Translations under genes and position numbers: made by a program
Shown: piece after piece, positions 51,554 through 62,899 of the stretch
Layout: each line of letters begins with the position of its first letter
Numbering within the stretch: the stretch's first letter is position 1
Notes under the pieces: generated by a model
What the model saw: only the letters and a program-made list of their open reading frames with translations
What the model was told of the DNA's origin: nothing
Databases searched by the model: none
From: Limosilactobacillus coleohominis 101-4-CHN
GTDB lineage: Bacteria; Bacillota; Bacilli; Lactobacillales; Lactobacillaceae
Direction: 5' to 3'
Assembly: GCF_000161935.1 (NCBI RefSeq)
Contig: NZ_GG698804.1
Coordinates: forward strand, 99,400-163,399
DNA length: 64,000 nucleotides

Positions 51554-51673
51554 ATGTCCAAGCAAGACTTACAATTCAAAATGTTTGAAATTAAACCAGA
51601 TCAAGATCGGGATCAATTAGATAACGAATGTGCTGATTTAGAACTGGACCTAATTGCAGAAAACTTAAAATAG
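51554..51673 (+). CDS. 39-residue acidic protein, unknown
   Basis: ATG at 51554, TAG at 51671-51673, GGAGG 6 bases upstream. MSKQDLQFKMFEIKPDQDRD then an acidic end QLDNECADLELDLIAENLK. Followed at once by a strong terminator. A real small gene is likely; I do not recognise it. Confidence 0.65.
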   Translation: MSKQDLQFKMFEIKPDQDRDQLDNECADLELDLIAENLK

Positions 51674-51680
51674 TACTTGG

Positions 51681-51707
51681 GAGGTTGAAAAATTCAACCT
51701 CTTTTTT
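51681..51707 (+). terminator. terminator of the 39-residue protein gene
   Basis: GAGGTTGAA aaa TTCAACCTC followed by six T. Confidence 0.88.
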
Positions 51708-51717
51708 ATCAGTATTC

Positions 51718-51748
51718 CTTTGACCTTTCTTGACCTATAGGGTAAAAT
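51718..51748 (+). promoter_or_regulatory. clpP promoter with overlapping CtsR box
   Basis: TTTGACC tttc TTGACCT (51719-51736) is, on the minus strand, AGGTCAA gaaa GGTCAAA, a near-perfect CtsR heptad pair. TTGACC (51720-51725), a 17-base spacer and TAAAAT (51743-51748) form the promoter, so CtsR would block RNA polymerase directly. Confidence 0.88.
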
Positions 51749-51802
51749 ACAATCATACGTTAGCAATTAACGCTAATAAGTGCTAAAAGGAGGCCACTTA
51801 AT

Positions 51803-52396
51803 ATGAACTTAGTTCCAACTGTGATTGAACAATCATCACGTGGTGAACGTGCTTATGATATTTATTCACGGCTTCTCAAGGATCGGATCATTATGCTTTC
51901 TGGTCCCATTGAAGACGATATGGCAAATTCAATCGTTGCGCAACTTCTTTTCCTAGACGCGCAAGATTCAACCAAAGATATTTACTTATACATTAATTCA
52001 CCTGGTGGTGTTGTTACGTCCGGAATGGCAATTTATGATACGATGAACTTCATTAAGGCAGACGTCCAAACCATCGTTATTGGGATGGCTGCTTCAATGG
52101 CAAGTGTCCTCGTTTCATCCGGTGCTAAGGGCAAACGATTTGGTTTGCCACACTCCCAAGTGTTAATTCACCAACCTTCTGGTGGTGCACAGGGTCAACA
52201 AACCGAAATTGAAATTGCTGCCACAGAAATTTTGAAGACTCGTAAGATGATCAACGAAATTCTGGCAGAAAATTCCGGTCAACCAATCGAAAAAATTAAC
52301 CAAGATACTGAACGAGACCACTACTTAACTGCTCAAGAAGCGGTTGATTATGGTTTACTGGATGGCATCATGGAAAACAAGCCAAAGGCAGACTAA
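51803..52396 (+). CDS. clpP: ATP-dependent Clp protease proteolytic subunit
   Basis: A 197-residue serine peptidase that forms the tetradecameric chamber used with ClpX/ClpC/ClpE-type ATPases. Catalytic Ser in [15 protein letters not shown] (near residue 98), His in [16 protein letters not shown] (near 123) and Asp in QDTERDHYL (near 172). AAAGGAGG upstream. Heat-shock control by CtsR is indicated by the operator. It probably degrades tmRNA-tagged proteins. Confidence 0.97.
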   Translation: MNLVPTVIEQSSRGERAYDIYSRLLKDRIIMLSGPIEDDMANSIVAQLLFLDAQDSTKDIYLYINSPGGVVTSGMAIYDTMNFIKADVQTIVIGMAASMASVLVSSGAKGKRFGLPHSQVLIHQPSGGAQGQQTEIEIAATEILKTRKMINEILAENSGQPIEKINQDTERDHYLTAQEAVDYGLLDGIMENKPKAD

Positions 52397-52408
52397 GGCT
52401 ACTAATTC

Positions 52409-52447
52409 AAAAAAGGTGTTGCGAAATTATCGCAACACCTTTTTTTA
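52409..52447. terminator. bidirectional terminator
   Basis: AAAAGGTGTTGCGA aatta TCGCAACACCTTTT between clpP and whiA, which converge. Confidence 0.92.
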
Positions 52448-53377
52448 TTGACCACTTTTAATCTTATCCGCGTACGCATTCAACTTTCTTAATCGGTGAT
52501 TAACTCCTGACTTAGAAATTGGTCCACCAGGAACCAACTCCCCAAGCTCTTTTAAACTAACTTCCGGATGAGCCAAACGGGTCATCGCAATTTCCCGTAA
52601 TTTCTCTGGAATATTATTCAAACCGACATGCTGATCAATAAATTGAATGTTTGCGACCTGTCTATTAGCCGCATTGGCCACCTTATCCATATTGGCATTT
52701 TCACAATTAACAAGCCGGTTCACAGAATTGCGCATGTCACGCACAATACGAATGTTTTCGAATTCTAACATGCTATTTGTCGCCCCAATTAATTGTAAAA
52801 AGTCAGCAATCTTTTCTGCTTCCTTTAAATAGACGATATACCCGCTCCGCCGGGCAGTTGTCCGCGCGTTCAACTGAAAATGATTGATCATTTCGGCAAT
52901 CATCTCGTTGTGCTCTTCATACAAGGAATAAATTTCCAAGTGGTAGCGGGAGGTTTCAGGATTATTAACTGAACCGCCTGCCAAAAAAGCTCCTCTTAAA
53001 TAAGACTGAATCATCAAATCATTTTTCAACAGCTGAACTGGAACTCGCTCCATAATATGGAAGCCGTCTAAAATCCCCAATTCCGTTAATAATTCCTTCA
53101 CATGATACCGCAGACGGACAACATAGGTATTATTCTTTTTCAATTTCATTTTTCGTCGCACCACGATTTCTGATTCGACGTTATAGAAATCTTTTAACAA
53201 TGAATAAATTCGCCGGGCGATTGCCGGGCTCTCTGTCTGTACGCTTAGTACCATCTGCTGATTGGCAATTCCTAGTGACCCATTCATTCTGATTAAGGCC
53301 ATTAATTCAGCCTGTGCGTTATCCTTATGCACCGTTAAGCCAGTTAATTCTTTTTTGACCTGACTTGCGTATGACAT
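52445..53377 (-). CDS. whiA: WhiA, sporulation-regulator-type DNA-binding protein
   Basis: A 310-residue protein: N-terminal LAGLIDADG-like domain ([20 protein letters not shown] near residue 135) lacking endonuclease acidic residues, and a C-terminal helix-turn-helix (about 225-305; [33 protein letters not shown]). In Firmicutes WhiA affects cell division and nucleoid organisation. Third gene of the rapZ-yvcK-whiA operon, 15 bases after yvcK. Confidence 0.95.
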   Translation of the reverse strand: MSYASQVKKELTGLTVHKDNAQAELMALIRMNGSLGIANQQMVLSVQTESPAIARRIYSLLKDFYNVESEIVVRRKMKLKKNNTYVVRLRYHVKELLTELGILDGFHIMERVPVQLLKNDLMIQSYLRGAFLAGGSVNNPETSRYHLEIYSLYEEHNEMIAEMINHFQLNARTTARRSGYIVYLKEAEKIADFLQLIGATNSMLEFENIRIVRDMRNSVNRLVNCENANMDKVANAANRQVANIQFIDQHVGLNNIPEKLREIAMTRLAHPEVSLKELGELVPGGPISKSGVNHRLRKLNAYADKIKSGQ

Positions 53378-53391
53378 CTAATCACCCTTTC

Positions 53392-54375
53392 TCAATCAGC
53401 ATGAACATCGTGGAGACGGTTAAGCAATTCGCGCACCACCTTATCCCGATCATGGAATGCCCCATTATCACGTAACCGCAAGAAATTGGCTGAAATTACC
53501 CGACAGCCTTGCTCCCGTAATCCAGCAAAATCGTGCGTAACGGGTTGCGAAATCTCATTCCATTCCTGAAAATTAATGTAATCCTTTGGCACCGGCTGAA
53601 TATTAACTAACACCGTATCAATGAATGGCTCGCCGAGATGGCGGTTCAATACCCGGACATGATCGGCATCCGTAAAGTGATCCGTCTCGCCCTTCTGGGT
53701 CATAATATTACAAATATAAACAACTTCCGCCTTCGTTTTTTTCACCGCCTCACCAACATTACTAATCATGAGGTTCGGTAAAATACTAGTAAATAGGCTC
53801 CCGGGGCCCAGCACAATCTGATCGGCATCCATAATAGCATCAATCACCTGTTTAACCGCCATTGGTGCTTCTGGATCATCTGAGTCCGTTACCCAAACCC
53901 GTTGAATTTGTTTATGAGCAGCAGTAATTTCTGACTCACCTACTAACTTACTACCATCAGTAAATTCAGCATTCAAAGTTAATGGCTCATTCGCCACGGG
54001 GTAAATATGTCCATTAATCCGCATTAAATCAGATAATTCTTGCACCGCATCAAAAATATTTCCCTTCATCTCTGCCAGCGCAGAAATAATTAGATTACCA
54101 AGTGCATGCCCAGCAAAGAAATTATCTTTACTGTTAAAACGGTATTGGAAAATCTCTTTTTCAATCGTTGGTAATTCAGATAGCGCCACCAGTGCGTTCC
54201 GAATATCACCAGGTGGGACAACATTAATATAATTCCGTAAAATACCCGAAGAACCACCATCATCGGCCACCGTTACTATTGCTGTTACATCCACATTTTG
54301 GTCCCGCAAGCCACGTAAAATAACGGGGAGGCCGGTTCCGCCACCAATAATCACAATTTTAGGTTTATGAAACAT
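53392..54375 (-). CDS. yvcK: YvcK/GlmR, UDP-GlcNAc-binding regulator
   Basis: A 327-residue CofD-like Rossmann protein ([44 protein letters not shown]). GlmR proteins bind UDP-GlcNAc and stimulate GlmS in Firmicutes, tying this operon to the glmS and glmM genes in the same window. It sits between rapZ and whiA, 12 bases from rapZ. Confidence 0.93.
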   Translation of the reverse strand: MFHKPKIVIIGGGTGLPVILRGLRDQNVDVTAIVTVADDGGSSGILRNYINVVPPGDIRNALVALSELPTIEKEIFQYRFNSKDNFFAGHALGNLIISALAEMKGNIFDAVQELSDLMRINGHIYPVANEPLTLNAEFTDGSKLVGESEITAAHKQIQRVWVTDSDDPEAPMAVKQVIDAIMDADQIVLGPGSLFTSILPNLMISNVGEAVKKTKAEVVYICNIMTQKGETDHFTDADHVRVLNRHLGEPFIDTVLVNIQPVPKDYINFQEWNEISQPVTHDFAGLREQGCRVISANFLRLRDNGAFHDRDKVVRELLNRLHDVHAD

Positions 54376-54386
54376 CGTGCACCTCC

Positions 54387-55256
54387 TTAATGTGCCTTAT
54401 CCACATCACGGTGATGTGCATTCACTACATAGTCTTGCTTTCGCAGGTCCGCTGCCAGCCGGTTAGCAATTGTTACAGACCGGTGTTGCCCACCAGTACA
54501 CCCAATCGCAATCGTTAAACTGGTCTTACCTTCTTTAATATAACCAGGTAGCGCTGTGGTAATCAGCGAATAAAGATGTTGATAGAAATTTTGGGCCTCC
54601 GGACTTTGCATTACATATTCTTGAACCGCTGGATCGTTACCGGTTAAATGTTTCAAAGCTGGAACGTAAAACGGGTTAGGTAAAAACCGCACATCCATCA
54701 CAATGTCCGCATCCAATGGTAGCCCATACTTAAAGCCGAAGGACATCACATCAACATAGAAATCCGTCCCCTGACCATTATTAAAGATTTCTGTTAAGCG
54801 AATTCGTAAGTTCCGTGGCGTTAAATTAGTAGTATCAATTTTAACATCTGATTGTGAAGCTAATTCGCCGAGCAGCTTGCGTTCTCGTTCAATTCCGGCT
54901 AACACGCCGTCCTGTTTAGCTAACGGGTGCGCACGGCGAGTTTCCTTATACCGTGCAACTAGTTCGGCATTCCCCGCGTCTAAAAACAAAACTTTCACAT
55001 TTATATCATGACGTTGACGCAGCTGCTGAATGACCGGTAATACCTGATCATAAAACCCTTTTGCCCGGGTATCCATCACCATCGCCATTTTCGGAAAATC
55101 AGCAGATTGCTTAATAACATCAACAAATTTCTCAGCTAATGTTGGAATCATATTATCAATTACAAAGTAACGTAAATCTTCAAAGAGTTGAACCGCTACC
55201 GTTTTCCCCGCACCGCTCATTCCGGTAATAATTACGACTTCTAACTTTTGGGACAT
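54387..55256 (-). CDS. rapZ: RapZ/YvcJ nucleotide-binding protein
   Basis: A 289-residue P-loop protein. Walker [21 protein letters not shown] at the N-terminus, [25 protein letters not shown] and the C-terminal [28 protein letters not shown]. In enterobacteria RapZ senses glucosamine-6-phosphate; in Firmicutes the role is less defined. First gene of rapZ-yvcK-whiA. A terminator separates it from uvrA. Confidence 0.93.
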   Translation of the reverse strand: MSQKLEVVIITGMSGAGKTVAVQLFEDLRYFVIDNMIPTLAEKFVDVIKQSADFPKMAMVMDTRAKGFYDQVLPVIQQLRQRHDINVKVLFLDAGNAELVARYKETRRAHPLAKQDGVLAGIERERKLLGELASQSDVKIDTTNLTPRNLRIRLTEIFNNGQGTDFYVDVMSFGFKYGLPLDADIVMDVRFLPNPFYVPALKHLTGNDPAVQEYVMQSPEAQNFYQHLYSLITTALPGYIKEGKTSLTIAIGCTGGQHRSVTIANRLAADLRKQDYVVNAHHRDVDKAH

Positions 55257-55325
55257 TGAAATGCCTCCTTTAATAAAATCATTTTCTATTGTAACATACC
55301 GGGCGTGTCATTTCCGTAACTCAGT

Positions 55326-55363
55326 AAAAAAGTCTAGGATCATTGCTCATCCTAGACTTTTTA
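55326..55363 (-). terminator. terminator of uvrB-uvrA
   Basis: AAAAGTCTAGGAT ... ATCCTAGACTTTT stem with T run on the minus strand. Confidence 0.9.
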
Positions 55364-55367
55364 ATTA

Positions 55368-58223
55368 TTATTTTTGTTGCCGTTTTGCAGCCCATTCACG
55401 GTCACGTTCCAACATTGGCTTCAAATATTGACCGGTATAACTTTCCTTTACCTTAGCCACTTCTTCTGGAGTTCCAGTTGCGACGACATAGCCACCAGCG
55501 TCGCCCCCTTCAGGGCCTAAGTCAATCAGCCAATCAGCTGATTTGACTACATCCAGATCGTGTTCAATCACTAGAACTGTATTTCCGGCGTCAACTAACC
55601 GTTGCAAAACTGCTAACAATCGTTTGATATCATCCATATGCAGTCCCGTCGTTGGTTCATCCAAAATATAGAAACTCTTACCGTTAGATTGCCGGTGTAA
55701 TTCACTCGCCAGCTTCATCCGTTGAGCTTCCCCACCAGATAAAGTGGTTGCCGGCTGGCCCAGGTGTACATAACCCAAACCAACATCTTGAATGGTTTGC
55801 AGCTTCCGGCGAATTTTTGGGATGGCGCTGAAGAAATCAAGCGCTTCATTCACGGTCATATTTAAGACCTGAGCAATATTCTTCCCCTTGTACTCAACTT
55901 CCAAAGTCTCTGAATTATAACGGGTTCCATGACAAACCTCACACGGAACGTAAACATCTGGTAAGAAATTCATCTCAATCTTTAAAATCCCATCACCGTG
56001 GCAAGCTTCGCATCGGCCGCCTTTAACATTAAATGAGAACCGGCCCTTTGTGTAACCACGCATCTTGGCTTCATTCGTCTGGGCAAATAGCGCCCGAATA
56101 TCATCAAAAACCCCAGTATACGTTGCCGGATTACTCCGTGGTGTCCGCCCAATTGGCGATTGATCAATATCGATGGTTTTCTCGATATTATTAACTCCAC
56201 TGACAGAACGGTAACGACCTGGTTTGGCAGAGTTATGATTCAGTTTTTGTGCCAAAATTCGTTTAAGAATTTGATTAACAAGGGTTGACTTCCCCGAACC
56301 GGAAACCCCCGTAACACAAATAAACTTGCCAAGTGGGAAACGAACATCGATATCTTTCAGGTTATTTTCAGCAGCTCCTTTCACCGTAATAGCCTTGCCA
56401 TTTCCTGACCGACGTTGTTCTGGTACCGGAATCATCTTTTTACCCGATAAATATTGCCCAGTTAATGATTTGCGACTCCGCATTACCTGCTTGGGTGTGC
56501 CGGCAGCCATGACCTGACCACCATTTTCGCCCGCACCCGGACCAATATCGACAATGTAGTCCGCAGCCCGCATCGTATCTTCATCATGCTCGACAACAAT
56601 TAGTGTATTACCCAAATTCCGCATCTTTTTGAGCGAATTAATCAACCGGTCATTATCACGCTGATGAAGCCCAATTGATGGTTCATCAAGAACATACATG
56701 ACGCCTGAAAGGTTAGAGCCAATTTGAGTTGCTAACCGAATCCGCTGTGCTTCTCCACCAGAAAGGGTACGCGCCGCCCGACTTAGCGTTAAGTACTCAA
56801 CCCCGACATTTTCCATAAACGTTAACCGATCAATGATTTCCTTTAAAATCGGCTTTGCAATTGCTGACTTTTGATCATCTAATTTTAGTTGCTGAAAAAA
56901 TGGCAAAGACTTACTAATTGGGAGATCAGAAATCTCACCAATGTTATGATCATCAATCTTAACTGCTAATGCCCGTTCATTCAGACGGTAGCCATGACAT
57001 GCCGGGCACGGTAGTTCCGCCATATACTTCCGCATTTGTTCACGAGTAAAATCGGAGTTTGTTTCCTTATAGCGACGGGCAACATTATTAATCACCCCTT
57101 CAAATGGCACATCAACGTCTCGTACACCGCCAAAATCATTTTCATAGTGAAAATGGAATGTTTTATCACCATTTCCATATAAAACTTTGTCACGCTGACG
57201 TTTTGTTAACTTGTTAAAGGGCTTATCCATATCAATTCCCTCTGATGTACAGAATTGCTCAAGCATTGATGGATAATATTGAGAAGAAATCGGGTTCCAC
57301 GGAACTAACGCCCCTTCACGCAAAGTTTTAGTCCGATCAGGCACCACTAAGTCCAAATCAACTTCCAATTTAGAGCCTAATCCTTCACAGACTGGGCAAG
57401 CACCAATTGGTGCATTGAAAGAAAAGAGCCGCGGTTCTAGCTCACCAACCGTAAAACCACAAATTGGGCAAGCATATTGTTCAGAAAATGGGATCGGCTC
57501 CCCACCAATCACATCCGCAATTGCGTAACCATCACTCAAGCGTAATGCAGACTCGAAAGAATCGAATAACCGAGAACGAACACCATCCTTAACAATAATA
57601 CGGTCAACCACAACATTGACCGTATGCTGCTTATTTTTATCCAGCTCCGGAACTTCTTCAACATCATAAGTTTCGCCATCAACCTGAACACGGACAAACC
57701 CTTCCCGTTTAATTTTATCTAGAACTTTCTTTTGGGTTCCTTTCTTGTCACGTACGATTGGGGAAAGAATTTGTAACTTCGTCCGTTCTGGCAATTTTAA
57801 AACGCGATTCACCATCTGTTCAGGTGACTGACTGCTAATCGGAATATGATCATTCGGACAAATTGGAGTACCAACCCGTGCCCATAATAAACGGAGAAAA
57901 TCATTAATTTCAGTCACCGTTCCCACTGTTGACCGTGGATTATGCGAAGTTGTTTTTTGATCAATTGAAATTGCCGGTGATAGTCCATCAATTGAATCAA
58001 CATCTGGTTTATCCATTTGGCCAAGAAACTGGCGAGCATATGCCGACAGACTTTCCACATACCGTCGTTGGCCTTCAGCATACAACGTATCAAAAGCCAA
58101 TGAACTTTTCCCAGACCCTGATAGGCCAGTGATAACCACTAACTTATTTTTGGGGATTGTGACATCAATATTCTTTAAATTATGGGCCCGTGCCCCATGA
58201 ATAACTATTTTATCGTTTGCCAA
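55368..58223 (-). CDS. uvrA: excinuclease ABC subunit A
   Basis: A 951-residue damage sensor of nucleotide excision repair. Two ABC ATPase modules with Walker [10 protein letters not shown] and GVSGSGKST and signature LSGGEAQR in each. Zinc-binding modules CPICGF ... CPVCEG (about residue 255) and CEACHGDG ... CEVCHG (about 740). Starts 3 bases after the uvrB stop. Operon uvrB-uvrA. Confidence 0.98.
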   Translation of the reverse strand: MANDKIVIHGARAHNLKNIDVTIPKNKLVVITGLSGSGKSSLAFDTLYAEGQRRYVESLSAYARQFLGQMDKPDVDSIDGLSPAISIDQKTTSHNPRSTVGTVTEINDFLRLLWARVGTPICPNDHIPISSQSPEQMVNRVLKLPERTKLQILSPIVRDKKGTQKKVLDKIKREGFVRVQVDGETYDVEEVPELDKNKQHTVNVVVDRIIVKDGVRSRLFDSFESALRLSDGYAIADVIGGEPIPFSEQYACPICGFTVGELEPRLFSFNAPIGACPVCEGLGSKLEVDLDLVVPDRTKTLREGALVPWNPISSQYYPSMLEQFCTSEGIDMDKPFNKLTKRQRDKVLYGNGDKTFHFHYENDFGGVRDVDVPFEGVINNVARRYKETNSDFTREQMRKYMAELPCPACHGYRLNERALAVKIDDHNIGEISDLPISKSLPFFQQLKLDDQKSAIAKPILKEIIDRLTFMENVGVEYLTLSRAARTLSGGEAQRIRLATQIGSNLSGVMYVLDEPSIGLHQRDNDRLINSLKKMRNLGNTLIVVEHDEDTMRAADYIVDIGPGAGENGGQVMAAGTPKQVMRSRKSLTGQYLSGKKMIPVPEQRRSGNGKAITVKGAAENNLKDIDVRFPLGKFICVTGVSGSGKSTLVNQILKRILAQKLNHNSAKPGRYRSVSGVNNIEKTIDIDQSPIGRTPRSNPATYTGVFDDIRALFAQTNEAKMRGYTKGRFSFNVKGGRCEACHGDGILKIEMNFLPDVYVPCEVCHGTRYNSETLEVEYKGKNIAQVLNMTVNEALDFFSAIPKIRRKLQTIQDVGLGYVHLGQPATTLSGGEAQRMKLASELHRQSNGKSFYILDEPTTGLHMDDIKRLLAVLQRLVDAGNTVLVIEHDLDVVKSADWLIDLGPEGGDAGGYVVATGTPEEVAKVKESYTGQYLKPMLERDREWAAKRQQK

Positions 58224-58226
58224 GAA

Positions 58227-60266
58227 TTACTTACCTCCCTGCTTAATTTTTTGCTTACCCTTTTGCTGAGCTGATAATTCCATTACTGTATCCCGCAAAG
58301 TGGCCGCTTGTTCAAAGTCTAACCGCTTAGCTGCCGAGCGCATTTGTTCTGTCAATTCATCCAGCATTTGTTGCTGTTCCTTAGCCGACAATTTGGCAAA
58401 GTCTTGGGCAGTAAACTCTGCACTTTGCTGATCATCTTGATCTTCAGCTGGTTTAACCGCTGAAATGGCTTCTTGAATTGGTTTGATAATTGTCTTCGGC
58501 GTGATACCGTGCTCTTGATTATACTTTTCTTGAATTGTCCGCCGCCGTTTCGTTTCATCAATCGCCGCCTTCATGGAGTCAGTGATTGTATCGGCATACA
58601 TAATTACCGCCCCATGTTCATTCCGTGCGGCACGACCAATCGTTTGAATTAGTGATCGTTCATTTCTCAAAAAGCCTTCCTTATCGGCATCAAGAATTGC
58701 AACCAAGGAAACTTCAGGAATATCTAGACCTTCCCGCAATAGGTTAATTCCCACTAGAACGTCAAATTTGCCAAGCCGCAAATCACGAATAATCTGCGTT
58801 CGCTCTAGCGTCTTAATGTCACTATGTAAGTATTTAACTTTTAAACCAAGATCTTTCAAGTAATCACTAAGATCTTCTGACATTTTCTTGGTCAGCGTTG
58901 TAATTAAGACCCGCTCATGTTTTTCAATTCGCTTGTTAATTTCACCAACTAGATCATCAATCTGACCCATGACCGGTCGGACTTCAATTGTTGGATCCAA
59001 CAACCCAGTTGGTCGAATAATTTGCTGAACCACATGGTCAGTTTGGGCTTGTTCATAAGGCCCGGGAGTGGCTGACATATAGATCACCTGATTGACGTGC
59101 TGTTCAAACTCGTCCAGTTTTAAGGGACGGTTGTCTAGCGCACTAGGTAACCGAAATCCATAGTCGATTAATTGTTTCTTCCGTGCACGGTCACCATTAT
59201 ACATTCCCCGCACTTGAGGCATCGTTTGGTGAGATTCATCCACTACTAATAAGAAATCCTTCGGGAAGAAATCTAATAGTGTGAATGGCGGTTCTCCCGG
59301 TTTCCGGCGGTCCATATAACGAGAATAATTTTCAATTCCGTTGGTATAGCCCATTTCCCGCATCATTTCAATATCATAAGTCGTGCGTTGCTGAATCCGT
59401 TCTGCCTCGAGCAACTTACCTTCTTTCGTAAACTGTTCGACCTGTTTTTTCATGTCGGCTTCAATTTCCGGCAAAGCCACCTTCATTGTCTCTTCGGTGG
59501 TTAAGAAGTGTGTAGCCGGGAAAATGGAAACATGCTCGCGATCACCTAATACTTCGCCAGTTAAGGCATCTACTTCACGGATTCGATCAATTTCATCACC
59601 AAAGAATTCCACCCGGAGTGCTTTTTCTTCCCGTGACGCTGGAAAAATCTCAACCACATCGCCGCGAACCCGGAAACGGCCTCGTTGGAAGTCAATATCA
59701 TTGCGATCAAATTGGATATTAACCAATTCACGCAGAAGCCGGTCACGCGAGATTTCCTGACCAACCCTTAACGAAATCACGTGATTCTGGTATTCAGCTG
59801 GCGAACCTAAACCAAAGATACTGGAAACTGAAGCAACCACAATCACATCATTCCGTTCCAGTAAAGAACTGGTTGCTGAGTGCCGCAATTGGTCAATTTC
59901 ATCATTGATCGAAGCATCCTTTTCAATATACGTATCACTAGAAGGAACGTAAGCCTCTGGTTGGTAATAGTCATAGTAAGAAACAAAGTATTCCACCGCG
60001 TTGTGTGGAAAAAATTTCTTCATTTCTCCATACAGCTGGCCAGCCAACGTTTTATTATGTGAAAGAATCAGTGTAGGTTTATTCACATTGGCAATGACAT
60101 TGGAAATGGTAAACGTCTTCCCCGTCCCCGTTGCTCCTAATAAAATTTGGGCCTTATCGCCATCTTTAATTCCCTTGGTTAATTGTGCAATAGCCTCCGG
60201 CTGGTCACCAGTCGGCTGATAATCAGAGACCAAGTCAAACATTTTATCTGCCTGACGGTAAATCAT
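58227..60266 (-). CDS. uvrB: excinuclease ABC subunit B
   Basis: About 679 residues. Helicase-like damage-verification subunit. Walker [12 protein letters not shown], beta-hairpin [29 protein letters not shown] (motif II), [17 protein letters not shown] (motif VI) and the C-terminal UvrC-binding helix pair ([20 protein letters not shown]). I set the start at 60266 (MIYRQADKM), with GAGGAGG 7 bases upstream. Confidence 0.97.
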   Translation of the reverse strand: MIYRQADKMFDLVSDYQPTGDQPEAIAQLTKGIKDGDKAQILLGATGTGKTFTISNVIANVNKPTLILSHNKTLAGQLYGEMKKFFPHNAVEYFVSYYDYYQPEAYVPSSDTYIEKDASINDEIDQLRHSATSSLLERNDVIVVASVSSIFGLGSPAEYQNHVISLRVGQEISRDRLLRELVNIQFDRNDIDFQRGRFRVRGDVVEIFPASREEKALRVEFFGDEIDRIREVDALTGEVLGDREHVSIFPATHFLTTEETMKVALPEIEADMKKQVEQFTKEGKLLEAERIQQRTTYDIEMMREMGYTNGIENYSRYMDRRKPGEPPFTLLDFFPKDFLLVVDESHQTMPQVRGMYNGDRARKKQLIDYGFRLPSALDNRPLKLDEFEQHVNQVIYMSATPGPYEQAQTDHVVQQIIRPTGLLDPTIEVRPVMGQIDDLVGEINKRIEKHERVLITTLTKKMSEDLSDYLKDLGLKVKYLHSDIKTLERTQIIRDLRLGKFDVLVGINLLREGLDIPEVSLVAILDADKEGFLRNERSLIQTIGRAARNEHGAVIMYADTITDSMKAAIDETKRRRTIQEKYNQEHGITPKTIIKPIQEAISAVKPAEDQDDQQSAEFTAQDFAKLSAKEQQQMLDELTEQMRSAAKRLDFEQAATLRDTVMELSAQQKGKQKIKQGGK

Positions 60267-60337
60267 AACCATTCCTCCTCATTTTCCGTAAGTAACTAGT
60301 CTAATTTTAACACGAACATCCATTCGTGGAAAAGGAT

Positions 60338-60384
60338 AAAAAAGGGCGTGACTGAAATCATTAATGACTTCATCTTCACGCTCC
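60338..60384 (-). terminator. terminator of the HD-domain gene
   Basis: GGAGCGTGA ... TCACGCCC imperfect long stem followed by TTTTTT on the minus strand. Confidence 0.65.
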
Positions 60385-60391
60385 AATCAAG

Positions 60392-61030
60392 CTACTGTTG
60401 AATAATCTGGGTGGTGGCAATTGCTAGCTGATTCTTCGCATTAGCATCTGCGTTATCCTTTAACAACTCAGGTAAAATCTTTTTCAAAAAATATTGGACA
60501 CTCGCCATTTCACGAAATTTCATAATAGCCGTTAAACTAGACTTATAAATATCCATATAGACCGGCTCCGGATTGCCCTTTTGAATTTCACCAAATGATT
60601 CATACATCAAATCGATCTTATCCGCAACCGATAAAATCTTTCCTTCCAAGGTATCATCCTTACCTTCAGCAAAACGCCGTTCATACGCTTTCTGAAATTC
60701 TTGTGGAATTTCCTTTTTAATAAAGTTTTCGGTCAATGATGTATCCACGCGGGCTAACATTTTCCGTAGTTCGTGAGTTGCATACTTAACCGGTGTTTTA
60801 ATATCACCAATGAACCGCTCAGTGTAATCATGATTGAGAGCTTTTTCATATAAAGAACGCCAATCAATTTTATTACCTGCTTGCTCTTCAATATCTCCTA
60901 ACATTTGGGCGGCTTGTGTCACCTTAAATGAGTGTGCAGCCACGTTATGTTGTTCAAATTTAAAATAACCAGGGGCCCGATTAATCATTTCTAAATCACT
61001 AAGACTTTTTAAATATTCATGCATGCCCAT
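60392..61030 (-). CDS. HD-domain nucleotidase/phosphohydrolase (YfbR/YqeK-like)
   Basis: About 212 residues. Metal ligands of the HD superfamily: HNVAAHSFKV (first His), the HD pair in ALNHDYTERFIGD and a later Asp in LSVADKIDLMYE. The pattern is that of 5'-deoxynucleotidase YfbR-like proteins. Start at 61030 (MGMHEYLKSL) with AGGAG 9 bases upstream. Substrate not determinable. Single gene. Confidence 0.82.
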   Translation of the reverse strand: MGMHEYLKSLSDLEMINRAPGYFKFEQHNVAAHSFKVTQAAQMLGDIEEQAGNKIDWRSLYEKALNHDYTERFIGDIKTPVKYATHELRKMLARVDTSLTENFIKKEIPQEFQKAYERRFAEGKDDTLEGKILSVADKIDLMYESFGEIQKGNPEPVYMDIYKSSLTAIMKFREMASVQYFLKKILPELLKDNADANAKNQLAIATTQIIQQ

Positions 61031-61090
61031 CAGCAATCACTCCTTTCAAAAAAGGATTGCCACGGTACCGCGTCAATCCCTTGATTTCAC

Positions 61091-62818
61091 TTAAGCTTCA
61101 GCAAATTCTTGCAAAGCTTTTTCGAATTCAGTCAGTTTTTGTTCAGCTGCGTCGTCCGTATCGGCACTAGTACCAATGTAGAACTTCAATTTCGGTTCAG
61201 TTCCTGATGGCCGAATAGCAATCCAAGTTTCATCATCTAAAACATAACGTAATACATTTGATTCCGGAATGCCTAATTCACTAACTTTTCCATCAGCAGT
61301 CTTCTTGGTGTTATTAGCGAAGTCTTCTGTTAATACCACTTGACGACCAGCAAAATCAGTTGGGGCTTCTTCACGGAACTTCTTCATCAGACTCTTAATC
61401 TTTGCTGGGCCTTCAACACCAGCGTAGGTATTAGCAATTGTCTTTTCTTTGAAGTAACCGTACTTTTGGAATAATTCTTGAACCCCATCATACATTGTCA
61501 TGTCACGGCTCTTGTAGTAAGCGGCAATTTCAGCAAGGAGCGTCAATGATTGGATAGCGTCCTTATCCCGTACAAATGGCTTAATAAGGTAGCCGTAACT
61601 TTCTTCAAAACCAAACATGAAAGTGTGATCAGCCTTGCCAGTTTCATATTGGTGAATTTGGTCAGCAATCCACTTAAAACCAGTCAACACGTTAATCATT
61701 TGTACACCATAACTCTCTGCAATCTTAGCCGCAAAGTTAGTGGAAACAATAGATTTGACCGCTGCTGCATTCTTCGGTAACGTTCCTGCCTGCCGGTGAG
61801 CTTCTAGAATGTAATTTAGCATTACAGAGGCAATCTGGTTCCCCGTTAACAGTTGGTATTCACCATCTGGTTGCCGAACCGCACAACCGAGACGGTCTGC
61901 ATCAGGATCTGTTGCAATCAGAACATCCGCGTCAATTTGTTTACCTAATTTAATTGACCGCACAAAGGCTTCCGAAAATTCCGGATTAGGGTGTTCCAAG
62001 CCAGGAAAATCCCCATTTGGTTGTGCTTCAGTTGGTTCGATTGTAAAGTTCGTAAAACCAGCTTGCCGTAATGCGCGTTCTCCTAACATCCGTCCAGTTC
62101 CACACAATGGTGAAAAGACAAACTTCATATATTGACCATACTTCTTGGCCAAGTCCTTATTGATGGTGACCGCTTTAGCATGTTCAAGGTAGGCGTGATC
62201 AACATCCTCGCCCATTACTACTTCCAAGCCACTATTCAGCATATCTTGTTCATCCGCCAATTGGATGTCAAAAATGTCCTTAATCTGCCGGATGTAGCCG
62301 GTCATCATATCAGATTCCTTTGGTGGCATTTGTCCACCATCTTCACCATAAATCTTGTACCCGTTATATTCCTTTGGATTATGGCTGGCGGTAATCATAA
62401 TACCAGCATACGAATGGTTGTACCGAACCGCAAAGGATAGTTCCGGAGTTGGCCGCACATTATCATAAATATATGTCTGAATTCCATGCGCACCTAACAC
62501 TCGTGCACAGTCATGGGCAAATTCCCGAGAATGGTGCCGTGAGTCATAACTGATTGAAACCCCGCGCTTCTTAATTTCGTCACCCAATGAATCCATTAAA
62601 ACTGCAAGACCTTCTGTGGCCTGGCGAACCGTGTAGATATTCATCCGGTTAATTCCTGGGCCCATTAATCCCCGCATACCAGCAGTTCCAAATGATAATG
62701 GGCCATAAAAAGCGTCTTCGATCTCCTGATCATCCTTCATGGCTTTCAACTCCGTCTTTAGGGCGGGGGCCATCTTTGGTTGATTCAACCATTCTTCATA
62801 GGTTTCTTTCCAACTCAC
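61091..62818 (-). CDS. pgcA: phosphoglucomutase (alpha-phosphohexomutase)
   Basis: A 575-residue enzyme interconverting glucose-6-phosphate and glucose-1-phosphate for UDP-glucose and surface sugar synthesis. FGTAGMRGLMGPGINRMN, the phosphoserine loop ITASHNPKEYNGYKIYG, DPDADRLG for Mg, GFEESYGYL and RPSGTEPKLKFY. Length fits the Firmicute PgcA/PgmB-type form. Confidence 0.96.
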   Translation of the reverse strand: MSWKETYEEWLNQPKMAPALKTELKAMKDDQEIEDAFYGPLSFGTAGMRGLMGPGINRMNIYTVRQATEGLAVLMDSLGDEIKKRGVSISYDSRHHSREFAHDCARVLGAHGIQTYIYDNVRPTPELSFAVRYNHSYAGIMITASHNPKEYNGYKIYGEDGGQMPPKESDMMTGYIRQIKDIFDIQLADEQDMLNSGLEVVMGEDVDHAYLEHAKAVTINKDLAKKYGQYMKFVFSPLCGTGRMLGERALRQAGFTNFTIEPTEAQPNGDFPGLEHPNPEFSEAFVRSIKLGKQIDADVLIATDPDADRLGCAVRQPDGEYQLLTGNQIASVMLNYILEAHRQAGTLPKNAAAVKSIVSTNFAAKIAESYGVQMINVLTGFKWIADQIHQYETGKADHTFMFGFEESYGYLIKPFVRDKDAIQSLTLLAEIAAYYKSRDMTMYDGVQELFQKYGYFKEKTIANTYAGVEGPAKIKSLMKKFREEAPTDFAGRQVVLTEDFANNTKKTADGKVSELGIPESNVLRYVLDDETWIAIRPSGTEPKLKFYIGTSADTDDAAEQKLTEFEKALQEFAEA

Positions 62819-62899
62819 TACAAAGCATCTCCAATCTCAAGATTTTTCATCATCACCATTTTACCAATACTTGCTTTCAATATCATTAATTTCCTGAAT

